DNA of 8,921 bases from JAGXLP01 sp042218715 (GTDB lineage: Bacteria > Bipolaricaulota > Bipolaricaulia > M55B111). How positions within the stretch are numbered: position 1 is the stretch's first letter; each line of letters begins with the position of its first letter. This document shows, piece after piece, positions 1 through 7,162 of the stretch. Position numbers and translations under genes: made by a program. Location of the stretch: positions 1-8,921 of the forward strand of contig JBDGQU010000160.1 of NCBI GenBank assembly GCA_042218715.1. Direction: 5' to 3'. A model generated the notes under the pieces. That model searched no databases, was not told where the DNA came from, and was given only the letters and a program-made list of their open reading frames with translations.

Positions 1-32
1 TTTACACCCTTACACTTTGACCAAGGTATACA

Positions 33-95
33 CCGAGGCTGAAAAGCCTCGGCTATCGGGGACTTGAATGGGGTTGGAAAACCCCGACTATCGGG
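33..95. repeat. Tandem hairpin repeat, two units, each followed by CTATCGGG
   Basis: Two perfect short hairpins lie in tandem. The first pairs CCGAGGCT (33-40) with AGCCTCGG (45-52) around a GAAA loop. The second pairs GGGGTT (70-75) with AACCCC (80-85) around a GGAA loop. Both loops are of GNRA type when read on the plus strand. Each hairpin is followed after 0-2 bases by the identical octamer CTATCGGG (53-60 and 88-95), a 35-base period. Stem sequences differ between units while structure and octamer are kept, which points to a structured RNA or a dispersed intergenic repeat. No T-tract follows either hairpin, so they do not look like intrinsic terminators. The region lies past the 3' end of purA; any gene to the left is outside the window. 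The function is unknown. Confidence 0.6.
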
Positions 96-110
96 AATGA
101 CCAATCACAA

Positions 111-148
111 GCCAAGTTACTTTGTCAAAGGTTGGCTCAACCTAAACC
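111..148. other. Foldable segment just past the purA stop
   Basis: AGCCAA (110-115 region) can pair with TTGGCT (132-137), enclosing a small CTTTG/CAAAG hairpin (120-130). Alternatively GGTTG (130-134) pairs with CAACC (138-142) around a 3-base loop; the two folds exclude each other. On the minus strand this begins 2 bases after the purA stop, so it could protect or end the purA transcript. No oligo-T tract is visible. The rest of positions 1-149 shows no open reading frame, tRNA or known RNA that I recognise. Confidence 0.3.
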
Positions 149-149
149 T

Positions 150-1415
150 CTAATCCACTATTATAGTCTGGGACCTCTTCTTGCCCACCGATACGATCGA
201 AATAGGAACCTCCAGCTCTTTTTCCAGGAACTCCAAATAGCCCCGGGCCTGGGACGGTAGATCTTCCAGGCTATCGGCGTGAGTTATGTCTTCGTCCCAT
301 CCTTCAAACCTTATGTAGCTCGGCTCGCACTCGGTTAACTCCTCCGCCGTCGGGGGAAAGTCAGCTATTTTCTCGCCGTCTTTCACGTAGTGATCCGCGA
401 CCCTTATTTCGTCAAATCCCGACAGGACGTCGAGCTTGGTCAGGGCAATCTCCGTTATATCGTTCAACTTCAGGGCGTATTTCAGTCCGACCAAATCGAG
501 GGGACCACAACGTCTGGGCCTTCCAGTTGTCGCACCGTATTCGTCTCCGCTTTCCCGAAGTCTTTCTCCCAGCTCCCCTTCGTCCTCAGTCGGCATGGGG
601 CCCTTGCCGACTCTCGTAGTGTAGGCTTTGACGACCCCGATTCGTCTTTCCACCCTCGTCGGGGATACACCTGCTCCCGTCCCGATACCTCCGACCGTCG
701 GGTTGGACGAAGTCACGTAGGGATAAGTTCCGAAATCGATATCGAGCAGCGTCCCCTGAGCGCCTTCGAAAATAACCGATTCTCCTTCGTCGATCGCCCT
801 GTTAAGGACCGGCGAAGAATTAATTACCCTATCGTCGGAGACTAGCTCCCTCAAGCGATCGACTAAATCCAGGAATTTGTCCTCCTCAATTCTGTCCAGA
901 CTACCCGGATCGTCCCAGATTTCCTTCAACCGTTCCAGCCTGTCCCGAAACCGATCCTCGAAGTCCGACCGCAACAGGTCGACTATCCGAAAACCACTTC
1001 GAGCCGCTTTGTCCTGATAGGTCGGGCCTATACCTCTTCCCGTGGTTCCGACTTTATCCTTGCTTTTCTCCAGCACTTCCAGCACCGGGTGAAACGGAGT
1101 AATCACGTGAGCCCGGGCGGCGAGATAAATATTCGGCTTAAATCCCCGGCGGTCCTGCAATTGATCCAGCTCTTCGACCAGCCCTTCCGGGTTGATTACC
1201 ATGCCGGGTCCGAGCAATACCTTACAGTCCTCGTGCAGACTGGCCGACGGGAGGTGATGAAACTTGAACTCCCCTTCTTCGTCCACTACCGTGTGTCCCG
1301 CGTTTGGACCGCCGTTAAACCTGACGACCCAATCGGCGTCCTCACTCAAAAGGTCCGCAATCTTTCCCTTACCTTCGTCTCCCCATTGAGAACCGATTAT
1401 CGTAAGTGTATTCAT
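150..1415 (-). CDS. purA: Adenylosuccinate synthetase
   Basis: Cytosolic GTP-dependent ligase that joins IMP and aspartate to make adenylosuccinate, the first committed step from IMP to AMP. The 421-residue length is normal for the family and all signatures are present: the GDEGKGK phosphate-binding loop at 12-18 with catalytic Asp13; GGPNAGH at 35-41 with catalytic His41; the IMP-site TTGRGIGP at 124-131; FEGAQG at 216-221 followed by DIDFGTYPYVTSSNP; the aspartate-loop region ATTGRPRRCG at 295-304; the guanine-binding TKLDVL at 326-331; and a C-terminal SVGKKRSQTI. The ATG at 1413-1415 has a strong GGGAGGT ribosome site (1419-1425) 3 bases upstream, which fixes the start. It follows birA on the same strand after 62 nt, so it may be last in an ileS-birA-purA operon while also having its own promoter. 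I see no damage or unusual residue at the active site. Confidence 0.97.
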   Translation of the reverse strand: MNTLTIIGSQWGDEGKGKIADLLSEDADWVVRFNGGPNAGHTVVDEEGEFKFHHLPSASLHEDCKVLLGPGMVINPEGLVEELDQLQDRRGFKPNIYLAARAHVITPFHPVLEVLEKSKDKVGTTGRGIGPTYQDKAARSGFRIVDLLRSDFEDRFRDRLERLKEIWDDPGSLDRIEEDKFLDLVDRLRELVSDDRVINSSPVLNRAIDEGESVIFEGAQGTLLDIDFGTYPYVTSSNPTVGGIGTGAGVSPTRVERRIGVVKAYTTRVGKGPMPTEDEGELGERLRESGDEYGATTGRPRRCGPLDLVGLKYALKLNDITEIALTKLDVLSGFDEIRVADHYVKDGEKIADFPPTAEELTECEPSYIRFEGWDEDITHADSLEDLPSQARGYLEFLEKELEVPISIVSVGKKRSQTIIVD

Positions 1416-1418
1416 TGA

Positions 1419-1463
1419 ACCTCCCTTTAAGAGTCAATTATCTCCTTGGTTTAGGTTATATTC
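1419..1463 (-). promoter_or_regulatory. Candidate purA promoter and ribosome binding site
   Basis: The 62-nt gap between birA and purA holds a TATA-like GAATATAAC (1455-1463, minus strand) about 44 bases before the purA ATG and a GGGAGGT ribosome site (1419-1425). With the archaeal TATA-to-start distance of roughly 25 bases, this would give a short leader of about 20 nt. The ribosome site is clear; the promoter is only a guess from spacing and AT content. Confidence 0.35.
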
Positions 1464-1477
1464 TCTGCCGACGAGCC

Positions 1478-2050
1478 CTATCCGTCACTGCCGGTTTCCG
1501 TTCGGTAAAAACTTTCGAATCCGGTGAGAAAATCCCGGAGCAGGGCAACCCGATCAATTTCTTCTCCGGTCACCTTTTTCATCGTCGTCGAATTTTCCTT
1601 GACGACCTCCGGCAGACTTGACGCCTCGTTGTTTACGTTTATTCCTATTCCCACAATACAGTTCCCGGTGTTTTTTTCGATAAGCAATCCGGCTATTTTC
1701 TTATTCCCCACCACCAGATCGTTGGGTCGAGACACGGTTGTCTCCACCCCGTATTCCTCCAGAAGACCCTGAACGATGTTCAACAGGTCGACGTATAGTT
1801 CCTGCGTGGACCGAGACGTCATACCACCTATAGAAAACGAGAACCATAGTCCCCCTTCGGGTGAATACCATTTGCGGCTCCCCCTTCCGTGACCGTGGGT
1901 CTGTCGGTCAGCGAGGACGACTGCTCCGGTCTCCAGGTCCTCGTTGTTTCTAAGATAACGATTTGTGGAATCCAGTTCGTCCCGGTAGATAAATTCAGCC
2001 CAGACTGCCGAACTCTCGACGATTTCCCTTACGGGATCCCAGTTCACCAC
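1478..2050 (-). CDS. birA: Biotin-protein ligase, catalytic domain only (C-terminally short)
   Basis: Predicted to activate biotin with ATP to biotinyl-AMP and transfer it to the lysine of a biotin carrier domain such as that of an acyl-CoA or pyruvate carboxylase. Visible motifs: DSTN at 27-30; QTHGHGRGSRKW at 50-61 with SPEGG after it (biotinyl-AMP loop, Arg56 and Arg59 kept); RPND at 108-111 where the family normally has WPND; KKIAGLLIE at 117-125 with the likely catalytic Lys118; and VGIGINVN at 133-140. There is no N-terminal helix-turn-helix, so it should not act as a DNA-binding repressor. At 190 residues it also lacks the small C-terminal beta-barrel domain of ligases like Pyrococcus BPL (about 235 residues), and the gap after the TAG is too short to encode one. 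Start is one of two consecutive GTG codons (2048-2050 or 2045-2047), 2 nt after the ileS stop with no clear ribosome site, suggesting translational coupling. A related acyl-protein ligase role cannot be excluded. Confidence 0.85.
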   Translation of the reverse strand: MVNWDPVREIVESSAVWAEFIYRDELDSTNRYLRNNEDLETGAVVLADRQTHGHGRGSRKWYSPEGGLWFSFSIGGMTSRSTQELYVDLLNIVQGLLEEYGVETTVSRPNDLVVGNKKIAGLLIEKNTGNCIVGIGINVNNEASSLPEVVKENSTTMKKVTGEEIDRVALLRDFLTGFESFYRTETGSDG

Positions 2051-2052
2051 TC

Positions 2053-5000
2053 TTAATCAACCCGTTTGAGCGCGATCGTTGCCTTTTTACCGTTCAAGCT
2101 TTCTTCCGACGTGATGTCCACGTTTTCCGGTAACGTCCCAGGACTAAGATCCCGGGTCAACGTCTCCGACATCAGGTAATCCGAATGCTTTTCGACTGCG
2201 CTGTCGATTACCCGATCGGCTTCGTAGTAAATTTCAATCCTATCCGTGACCTCGAATCCGGCTTCCTTCCTCAACTGCTGGATCCGCCTGATAAGTTCTC
2301 TTACGTAACCTTCCTGGCGAAGCTCCTCGTCAATTTCCACGTCAAGCAGTACCGTGTAATCCTTGTCTTCCACGTGGACGAACGACTCGCCCGGTTCGTA
2401 AGTTATCTCGACCTCGTCTTTGGTAACCTCGAAGACTTCGCCGTCTACCTTTATGTCAACTTTCCCCTGTTCGGTCAGAGCAGTGGCAATCAACTCGTCG
2501 TCTTCTTTTTCAATTGCGTCTCCGACATTCTGGGCGTCTTCACCGAACCTGGGTCCCAGTTTGCTGAAGTCAGGGCTGACCACGGGTACGTAGTAATCTT
2601 CTACGTCGTCCTTGAAAGACACCTCTTTGACGTTAAGTTCATCCTTCAACAGGGCGAGAGACTCGCCGGAGAGGCCTTCAAAGTCTTGCTTGGGCCGGAC
2701 TATTAACTCGTTTAACGGCTGTCTGACCTTTATCTCGGCCGTGTTCCGGGCCTTTCTTCCCAGCGCCGTCAGAGACCGAACTTCCTTTACGTGCTCCTCC
2801 AGGTCGTCGTCAATTTTCTCCGAATCGACTCCCGGCCAGTCGGCCAGGTGAACGCTATCCGGACCACCCGACTTCAGGTTCAGGTACAGTTCTTCGGCGA
2901 GAAACGGGGTAAACGGAGCGAACAATTTGCTCAAAGTAATCAACGAGTTATACAGCGTGTAGTGGGCTGCCAGCTTGTCTTCGCCGGATTCGTCGCTCCA
3001 GAACCTATCCCTCGAACACCGAACGTACCAGTTACTCAAATCGTCCACGAACTTCTCTATCGCCGAAGTCGCAGCGGGAACGTCGTAATCGTCCAGCGAA
3101 TCGGTAACTTTCTCCACAGTTCGGTTCAGTTTTGAATTTATCCAGCGATCGAGCAGGGAAGGTTCAAGGTCGTTCGGATCGATTTGATCCGGGTCGAACT
3201 CGTCAATCTCGGCGTACAGAGAGAAGAAGTTGTAAGTATTTCGGACCGTGTCCAGGAACTTATAGAGAACCTCGCCCGGACCTTCTTCTTCCAGCCGTCG
3301 GGTCTTCCAGGGAGCCGTGGTCGAATAGAGATACCACCTAATGGCGTCGGCTCCGTAGTCGTCTATCGTCTCCCAGGGGTCTATGACGTTGCCCTTGCTC
3401 TTGCTCATCGCGTTCCCCTCGGAATCCAGCCCATAACCAGTTACCAGAACGTTTTTAAACGAGGACTGACCGTGAAGCAGCGTGCTCGTCACCAGGAGGG
3501 TGTAAAACCAGCCTCTGGTCTGATCCTGGCCCTCGCAAATAAAATCGGCGGGAAACAATCGCTGGAAGTCGTCCTTGTTCTCGAACGGGTAATGAAGCTG
3601 AGCCGTGTGCATCGACCCGGAGTCGAACCAGGTGTCCAGCACGTGTTTCACCCGGTTCATCTCCCCATCGCAATTGGGACAGGTTAATTTTACCTCGTCA
3701 ATGAACGGGCGGTGGAGTTCAACTTCCTCAGCCAGCTCTTCGTCCTCCGCGTGTTCGACCAACTCTTTACGACTTCCGATCGAAAGTTCGTGACCGCAGT
3801 CGTTACAGGTCCAGATGTTCAGCGGAGTGCCCCAGTAGCGATCCCGGCTTAGCGCCCAGTCCTTCATGTTGTCCAGAAAATCGCCGAACCGCCCATCCCG
3901 CATGTGACCGGGATACCAGTTTATCTCCTGGTTGTTAGCTATTATTTGCTCTTTTCTTTTCGTAGTCTCTATATACCAGGAGTCCAGGGCGAAGTAGAGC
4001 AGTGGCGTTTCACAGCGCCAGCAGAACGGGTACTCGTGTTCGTAACTGGAATGTTTCAACAGGAAGCCTTTTTCTTCGAGGTCGTCGACGATGTCCTCGT
4101 CCGCGTCCTTAACGAAATCGCCTTCCGCCAGGGGAAACTCGGAAGTGAACTCACCACTTAGGTTGAGAGGCTGGACGAACGGTATACCTTTTTCCTCACC
4201 GAGTTCTGCATCCTCTTCACCAAAGGACGGGGCAACGTGAACTACCCCCGTACCTTCGTCCAGCGTAACGAAGTCCGCGTCGTGAACGCGATAGGCCCCG
4301 TCTTCGTCGGACAGCCTGTAAGGAGGCTCGTAATCGAGCCCAACCAGTTCTTCACCGCTAAACTCGTCTATCAGCTCGTAATCGGGGCCGAGGACCTTAT
4401 CCAACAGGGCTTTTGCCAGTATCAACTTTTCGCCCTCGACTTCCACTTTCGCGTACCACAACTCGTCGCTAACGGCAAGAGCCGTGTTGGAAGGAATCGT
4501 CCAGGGAGTAGTCGTCCAGGCCAGTAGTTTAAGGTCTTCTTCCCCTTTTATTGGAAATTTGACGAATATAGACGGGTCTTCTGTCATCTCGTAACCCTGG
4601 GCCACCTCGTGCGAGGATAATCCCGTACCACACCTTGGACAGTAAGGCAGGACCTTGTGCCCCTTGTAAAGCAGATCCTGTTCCCAGATATTCTTTAGTT
4701 CCCACCACAGGGTCTCGATGTACTCGTCCTCGTAAGTGATATAGGGGTCGTCGAGATCTATCCAGAACCCCATGCGTTCGATCATCCGCTCCCACTCCTG
4801 CTTGTATTCCCAGACACTTTCCTTGCACTTCTCGACGAAGTTCTCTATCCCGTATTCCTCTATCTCCTCTTTGTTTTCCAGTCCCAGCTCTTTTTCAACC
4901 TCAAGCTCGACCGGGAGCCCGTGCGTATCCCAGCCCCCTTTCCTCTCCACGTGGTACCCCTGCATCGTCTTGTAACGCGGGAAGAGGTCCTTGTACACCC

Positions 5001-5184
5001 TGGCCATCAGGTGGCCAAAATGGGGCCTACCGTTTGCCGTCGGAGGTCCTTCGTAAAATACCCACTCTTCTTCTCCTTTCCTTTCCTTCAGGCTCCGACG
5101 AAAAACCTCTTCCTCTTCCCAAAACGACATTACCTCTTCTTCGCGATCGAGAGGATCCTCGTTCAAGTCTCCGTATGTCGGCAT
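2053..5184 (-). CDS. ileS: Isoleucyl-tRNA synthetase, type II (archaeal/eukaryotic-like)
   Basis: Cytosolic class I synthetase that charges tRNA-Ile with isoleucine. From the ATG at 5182-5184 it has 1043 residues, normal for a full-length enzyme. In order: the HIGH-type HFGH at 55-58 after GPPTANGRP; WDTHGLPVE near 85-93; a Cys-X2-Cys at 182-185 (YCPRCG); the CP1 editing domain with AWTTTPWTIPSN at 222-233 and GTGVVHVAPSFGEED at 311-325; a CWRC at 388-391; a zinc-type pair CNDC (460-463) and CPNC (502-505); the DTWFDSGS segment at 517-524; the KMSKS-type AMSKSKGN at 592-599; then the anticodon-binding helical domain and a C-terminal alpha/beta extension. The editing-domain wording and C-terminal extension fit the type II class, which in bacteria is linked to low mupirocin sensitivity. 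It is probably first in the ileS-birA-purA cluster. A TTG 12 bases upstream is in frame but lies inside the ribosome site, so I reject it as start. Confidence 0.97.
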   Translation of the reverse strand: MPTYGDLNEDPLDREEEVMSFWEEEEVFRRSLKERKGEEEWVFYEGPPTANGRPHFGHLMARVYKDLFPRYKTMQGYHVERKGGWDTHGLPVELEVEKELGLENKEEIEEYGIENFVEKCKESVWEYKQEWERMIERMGFWIDLDDPYITYEDEYIETLWWELKNIWEQDLLYKGHKVLPYCPRCGTGLSSHEVAQGYEMTEDPSIFVKFPIKGEEDLKLLAWTTTPWTIPSNTALAVSDELWYAKVEVEGEKLILAKALLDKVLGPDYELIDEFSGEELVGLDYEPPYRLSDEDGAYRVHDADFVTLDEGTGVVHVAPSFGEEDAELGEEKGIPFVQPLNLSGEFTSEFPLAEGDFVKDADEDIVDDLEEKGFLLKHSSYEHEYPFCWRCETPLLYFALDSWYIETTKRKEQIIANNQEINWYPGHMRDGRFGDFLDNMKDWALSRDRYWGTPLNIWTCNDCGHELSIGSRKELVEHAEDEELAEEVELHRPFIDEVKLTCPNCDGEMNRVKHVLDTWFDSGSMHTAQLHYPFENKDDFQRLFPADFICEGQDQTRGWFYTLLVTSTLLHGQSSFKNVLVTGYGLDSEGNAMSKSKGNVIDPWETIDDYGADAIRWYLYSTTAPWKTRRLEEEGPGEVLYKFLDTVRNTYNFFSLYAEIDEFDPDQIDPNDLEPSLLDRWINSKLNRTVEKVTDSLDDYDVPAATSAIEKFVDDLSNWYVRCSRDRFWSDESGEDKLAAHYTLYNSLITLSKLFAPFTPFLAEELYLNLKSGGPDSVHLADWPGVDSEKIDDDLEEHVKEVRSLTALGRKARNTAEIKVRQPLNELIVRPKQDFEGLSGESLALLKDELNVKEVSFKDDVEDYYVPVVSPDFSKLGPRFGEDAQNVGDAIEKEDDELIATALTEQGKVDIKVDGEVFEVTKDEVEITYEPGESFVHVEDKDYTVLLDVEIDEELRQEGYVRELIRRIQQLRKEAGFEVTDRIEIYYEADRVIDSAVEKHSDYLMSETLTRDLSPGTLPENVDITSEESLNGKKATIALKRVD

Positions 5185-5194
5185 AACTACCTCC
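5185..5194 (-). promoter_or_regulatory. ileS ribosome binding site that fixes the start codon
   Basis: On the minus strand GGAGGT (5189-5194) sits 4 bases before the ATG at 5182-5184. The longer in-frame reading from TTG at 5194-5196 would use part of this same site as its start, which is not plausible. The protein therefore begins MPTYGDL. Confidence 0.85.
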
Positions 5195-5230
5195 AACCAA
5201 AGTTAACTATTTTCTTAATTGAGACCAACT

Positions 5231-5241
5231 TCTAAATAACA
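5231..5241 (-). promoter_or_regulatory. Candidate TATA-like promoter element for ileS
   Basis: The gap upstream of ileS is strikingly AT-rich between about 5200 and 5310. On the minus strand TTATTTAG (5232-5239) lies about 50 bases before the ATG, which with archaeal spacing would give a leader of about 25 nt. No purine-rich BRE is obvious beside it, and other AT-rich runs (5279-5300) could serve instead. Apart from this and a small CCGA/TCGG hairpin at 5312-5323, I see nothing else in the gap. Confidence 0.25.
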
Positions 5242-5352
5242 AAACCAGTCAAATTAGGTCCAAGAATTGAAAATCCGAAAAATAATATTAGATTAGAAAA
5301 TACAAATCAATCCGAGAATTCGGAGGATAAGCTGGTCCCCGCAGGTCTCAGG

Positions 5353-5365
5353 AAAAGACAAAAAA
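5353..5365 (-). terminator. Oligo-T terminator after the phosphatase gene
   Basis: Read on the minus strand, T6 (5360-5365) and T4 (5353-5356) follow 5 bases after the TAG stop of the phosphatase gene, directly after ACCCC. Runs of T without a strong hairpin are typical archaeal termination signals. No convincing stem precedes them, so a bacterial-style intrinsic terminator is unlikely. Confidence 0.45.
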
Positions 5366-5370
5366 GGGGT

Positions 5371-7023
5371 CTAAGCCAGATACCCCAGACTTTTCAGTCG
5401 CTCCAGGATCTCTTCGTCATGATCCTCGTCCGTCTCTCCCCCGTTACCTCCGGGAAGAACGTGTTCCATGTACTCGGGCTTGTGCTCGTTCCAGAACTCT
5501 TCCGAAAATACTTCTCGTCTCGGAGTACCGTCCATGTAGGAAGGGATTTTCAACCCCAGCATATGGAGCAGGATCGGGGCCGGGTCGGTTATGTCCAACC
5601 CCCGGACCTCACGCTTTCTCCCGAATTTTGGTCCATAACCCGCGAATACCCCGTTCATTCTGTGGGTACCCGTAATTGCGAAAGACGGTATGATCGAATC
5701 CATAGTCTTAAACACCGTTAGACCGCCAGTATCGGTCTCCAGGTTTCTGGTCATAAACAACAGATCCGGGCCCTGAGGGGATTTCGAACCGGAATAGACT
5801 TCCTCGTTCTTCAAAACCTTTTCTATTACTGGGTCCCCGGTATAGGGGTTGTTCAGTTCTTCCAGGTCCTTCATCAGTCTACTCCTCACGGGATCCACGT
5901 CCTCCGGATTAATACAACCTTTCTTTTCTCGGCCCTTAACGTTCAACCTTATCGCCCCAGTAACTCCGCCCCGGGAATATGCCTTCGTATTTTCCCAATC
6001 CACGTCGTCGAGCGAAAGGAACATCTTGCTCAGAATGTCGTTAAATCCTTCCATTTCCCACTCGTTACCTCTAGCGAGAGGCCCCAGAAGGTCACCTATT
6101 TTGTAAAGGTTCTTCTGATTCAGGCCGAGCTTCGACGCTGCCCGCTTGACTCTGACATCGACGGAGTCCTTTAACTCCATGTATCCTTGCCGAACCAGCC
6201 AGCTATTGACGTTAAATATCCAGTTGAGCGGGCCGAATCCGTGATCCGATACTATCATCACGTTGGTATCTTTTCCGGCAGTCGATTCGTAGATATTTTT
6301 CACTGCTTCTTCTATTCTCCGGTAAACTTCCAGAACCGGACTATCTTCTTCGCCCCGCTCGTCTCGAGCGTTCCCGGGGAACAGATGGTGCTTAACGGTA
6401 TCCGTCTCCATAAAGTAAACCATCGAAACGTCCCATTCACGAGAAGAGAGCAGATGTAGTGAGACCTTTTCCTTGTTTCCAATTGACTCTTTTAACTCGT
6501 TGATCCACTGTCTGTTATTTACCGCCATCTCCGCGTGTGTCGGGGCAAATCTGTATTTCTCCACCACGCTTTCGATTTCTTCTTTAAGACTCGGCGGATA
6601 CGCGTAGTCCGTAGCTTTTTTTGGTGTAAGTACTCCCGATGTCATGAAGCCGTTAACTTTTCGGGGTGGGTAGGTAACCGGGACTCCAATTACCCCGACC
6701 TTCTTCCCCGCCTCTCCGGCAATCTCCCAGGCAGTTTTTGTTGCAATCGACGAGGAGTCCACCATGCCCTCTCCGTAAGTCTCTTCTCCCGAACTCCCCC
6801 AGTCGAACACCCCGTGTTTCCCGGGATTCACTCCGGTATGAAACGAAGACCAGGCCGGACCGGTTAACGGGGGAATTGTGCTGGTCATCCCCCCTCGAAC
6901 ACCCTGGTTAATTAGCTTCTCCAGGAAGGGTAACTCACCCCGGTCGAACCAGGGATCAAGGAGGTCGAAAGTCGCACCGTCCAGCCCGAATATTAGTAAC
7001 TCTTTATTCGCATTCGCTGACAT
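5371..7023 (-). CDS. Alkaline-phosphatase-superfamily phosphodiesterase/phosphatase
   Basis: A 550-residue member of the type I phosphodiesterase/nucleotide pyrophosphatase branch. These two-metal enzymes cleave phosphate mono- or diesters; the substrate cannot be read from sequence. Metal and catalytic positions are in family order: FGLDGATFD with Asp15; the nucleophile-bearing PPLTGPAWSSFHTG with Thr54; ETDTVKHH with Asp208 and His212; VSDHGFG with Asp260 and His261; and TGTHRMNG with His454. The THRMNGVFAGYGP and DITDPAPILLHMLGL blocks (453-490) are typical of this branch. There is no signal peptide or membrane segment, so it should act in the cytosol. The end is an acidic, Gly-rich linker (about 525-538) followed by a short conserved-looking tail ILERLKSLGYLA. 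Start ATG (7021-7023) has GAGGAG (7035-7040) 11 bases upstream. It is transcribed alone, diverging from the HAD gene. Specific annotation as nucleotide pyrophosphatase or phosphoglycerate mutase would be over-reading. Confidence 0.88.
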   Translation of the reverse strand: MSANANKELLIFGLDGATFDLLDPWFDRGELPFLEKLINQGVRGGMTSTIPPLTGPAWSSFHTGVNPGKHGVFDWGSSGEETYGEGMVDSSSIATKTAWEIAGEAGKKVGVIGVPVTYPPRKVNGFMTSGVLTPKKATDYAYPPSLKEEIESVVEKYRFAPTHAEMAVNNRQWINELKESIGNKEKVSLHLLSSREWDVSMVYFMETDTVKHHLFPGNARDERGEEDSPVLEVYRRIEEAVKNIYESTAGKDTNVMIVSDHGFGPLNWIFNVNSWLVRQGYMELKDSVDVRVKRAASKLGLNQKNLYKIGDLLGPLARGNEWEMEGFNDILSKMFLSLDDVDWENTKAYSRGGVTGAIRLNVKGREKKGCINPEDVDPVRSRLMKDLEELNNPYTGDPVIEKVLKNEEVYSGSKSPQGPDLLFMTRNLETDTGGLTVFKTMDSIIPSFAITGTHRMNGVFAGYGPKFGRKREVRGLDITDPAPILLHMLGLKIPSYMDGTPRREVFSEEFWNEHKPEYMEHVLPGGNGGETDEDHDEEILERLKSLGYLA

Positions 7024-7162
7024 CAGCCGTTATTCTCCTCTATGAAATTCTAGCTCGGTTAAAGTAAAAAGGAGCTTCAAAAAAGCTTAACCGGTGAACC
7101 GGCAACTATCAAAAAGCCAGGTTGCCCTGATAGACCCCGGCAGTTAACCTCATTAAGACCCG
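7024..7162. promoter_or_regulatory. Divergent intergenic region with several inverted repeats
   Basis: This 139-base gap separates two divergent genes and should hold both promoters. It contains CGGTTAA (7056-7062) facing TTAACCG (7087-7093), with an AGCTT/AAGCT hairpin (7073-7077 and 7083-7087) nested inside; a CCGGT-GA-ACCGG dyad (7091-7102); and two mutually exclusive pairings, GGCAAC/GTTGCC (7101-7106 with 7121-7126) and CTATCA/TGATAG (7106-7111 with 7128-7133). On the minus strand a T-rich CTTTTTACTTTAA near 7059-7071 could be the phosphatase promoter. No good TATA box is visible for the plus-strand gene. The dyads may be operator sites; no regulator is encoded in the window. Confidence 0.4.

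Noticed and set aside
33..85. Intrinsic terminators at the two left-edge hairpins
   Set aside because: No T-run follows on either strand; each is followed on the plus strand by CTATCGGG instead.
1..149. CRISPR array at the left edge
   Set aside because: Only two short units with differing stems and no constant repeat of usual length or spacer pattern.
390..845. 151-codon open frame on the plus strand inside purA
   Set aside because: It is antisense to a fully conserved PurA and its translation shows no family motif; a shadow of codon bias.
139..1457. Ten-base inverted repeat AACCTAAACC / GGTTTAGGTT flanking purA
   Set aside because: A single 10-mer pair is expected by chance at this length; there is no other sign of a mobile unit around purA.
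2185..2706. 173-codon plus-strand open frame opposite the 3' part of ileS
   Set aside because: Shadow of the synthetase gene with no recognisable motif and no ribosome site that I can see.
3184..3687. 167-codon plus-strand open frame opposite ileS
   Set aside because: Antisense to the catalytic core of IleRS; the translation looks like random read-through.
5194..5196. TTG start giving a 4-residue longer IleRS
   Set aside because: The codon overlaps the GGAGG ribosome site; the ATG at 5182-5184 is correctly spaced.
7101..7133. H-type pseudoknot from GGCAA/TTGCC and CTATCA/TGATAG
   Set aside because: The stems interleave correctly, but the connecting loops would be 0 and 1 base, too short to span the grooves; competing hairpins are more likely.
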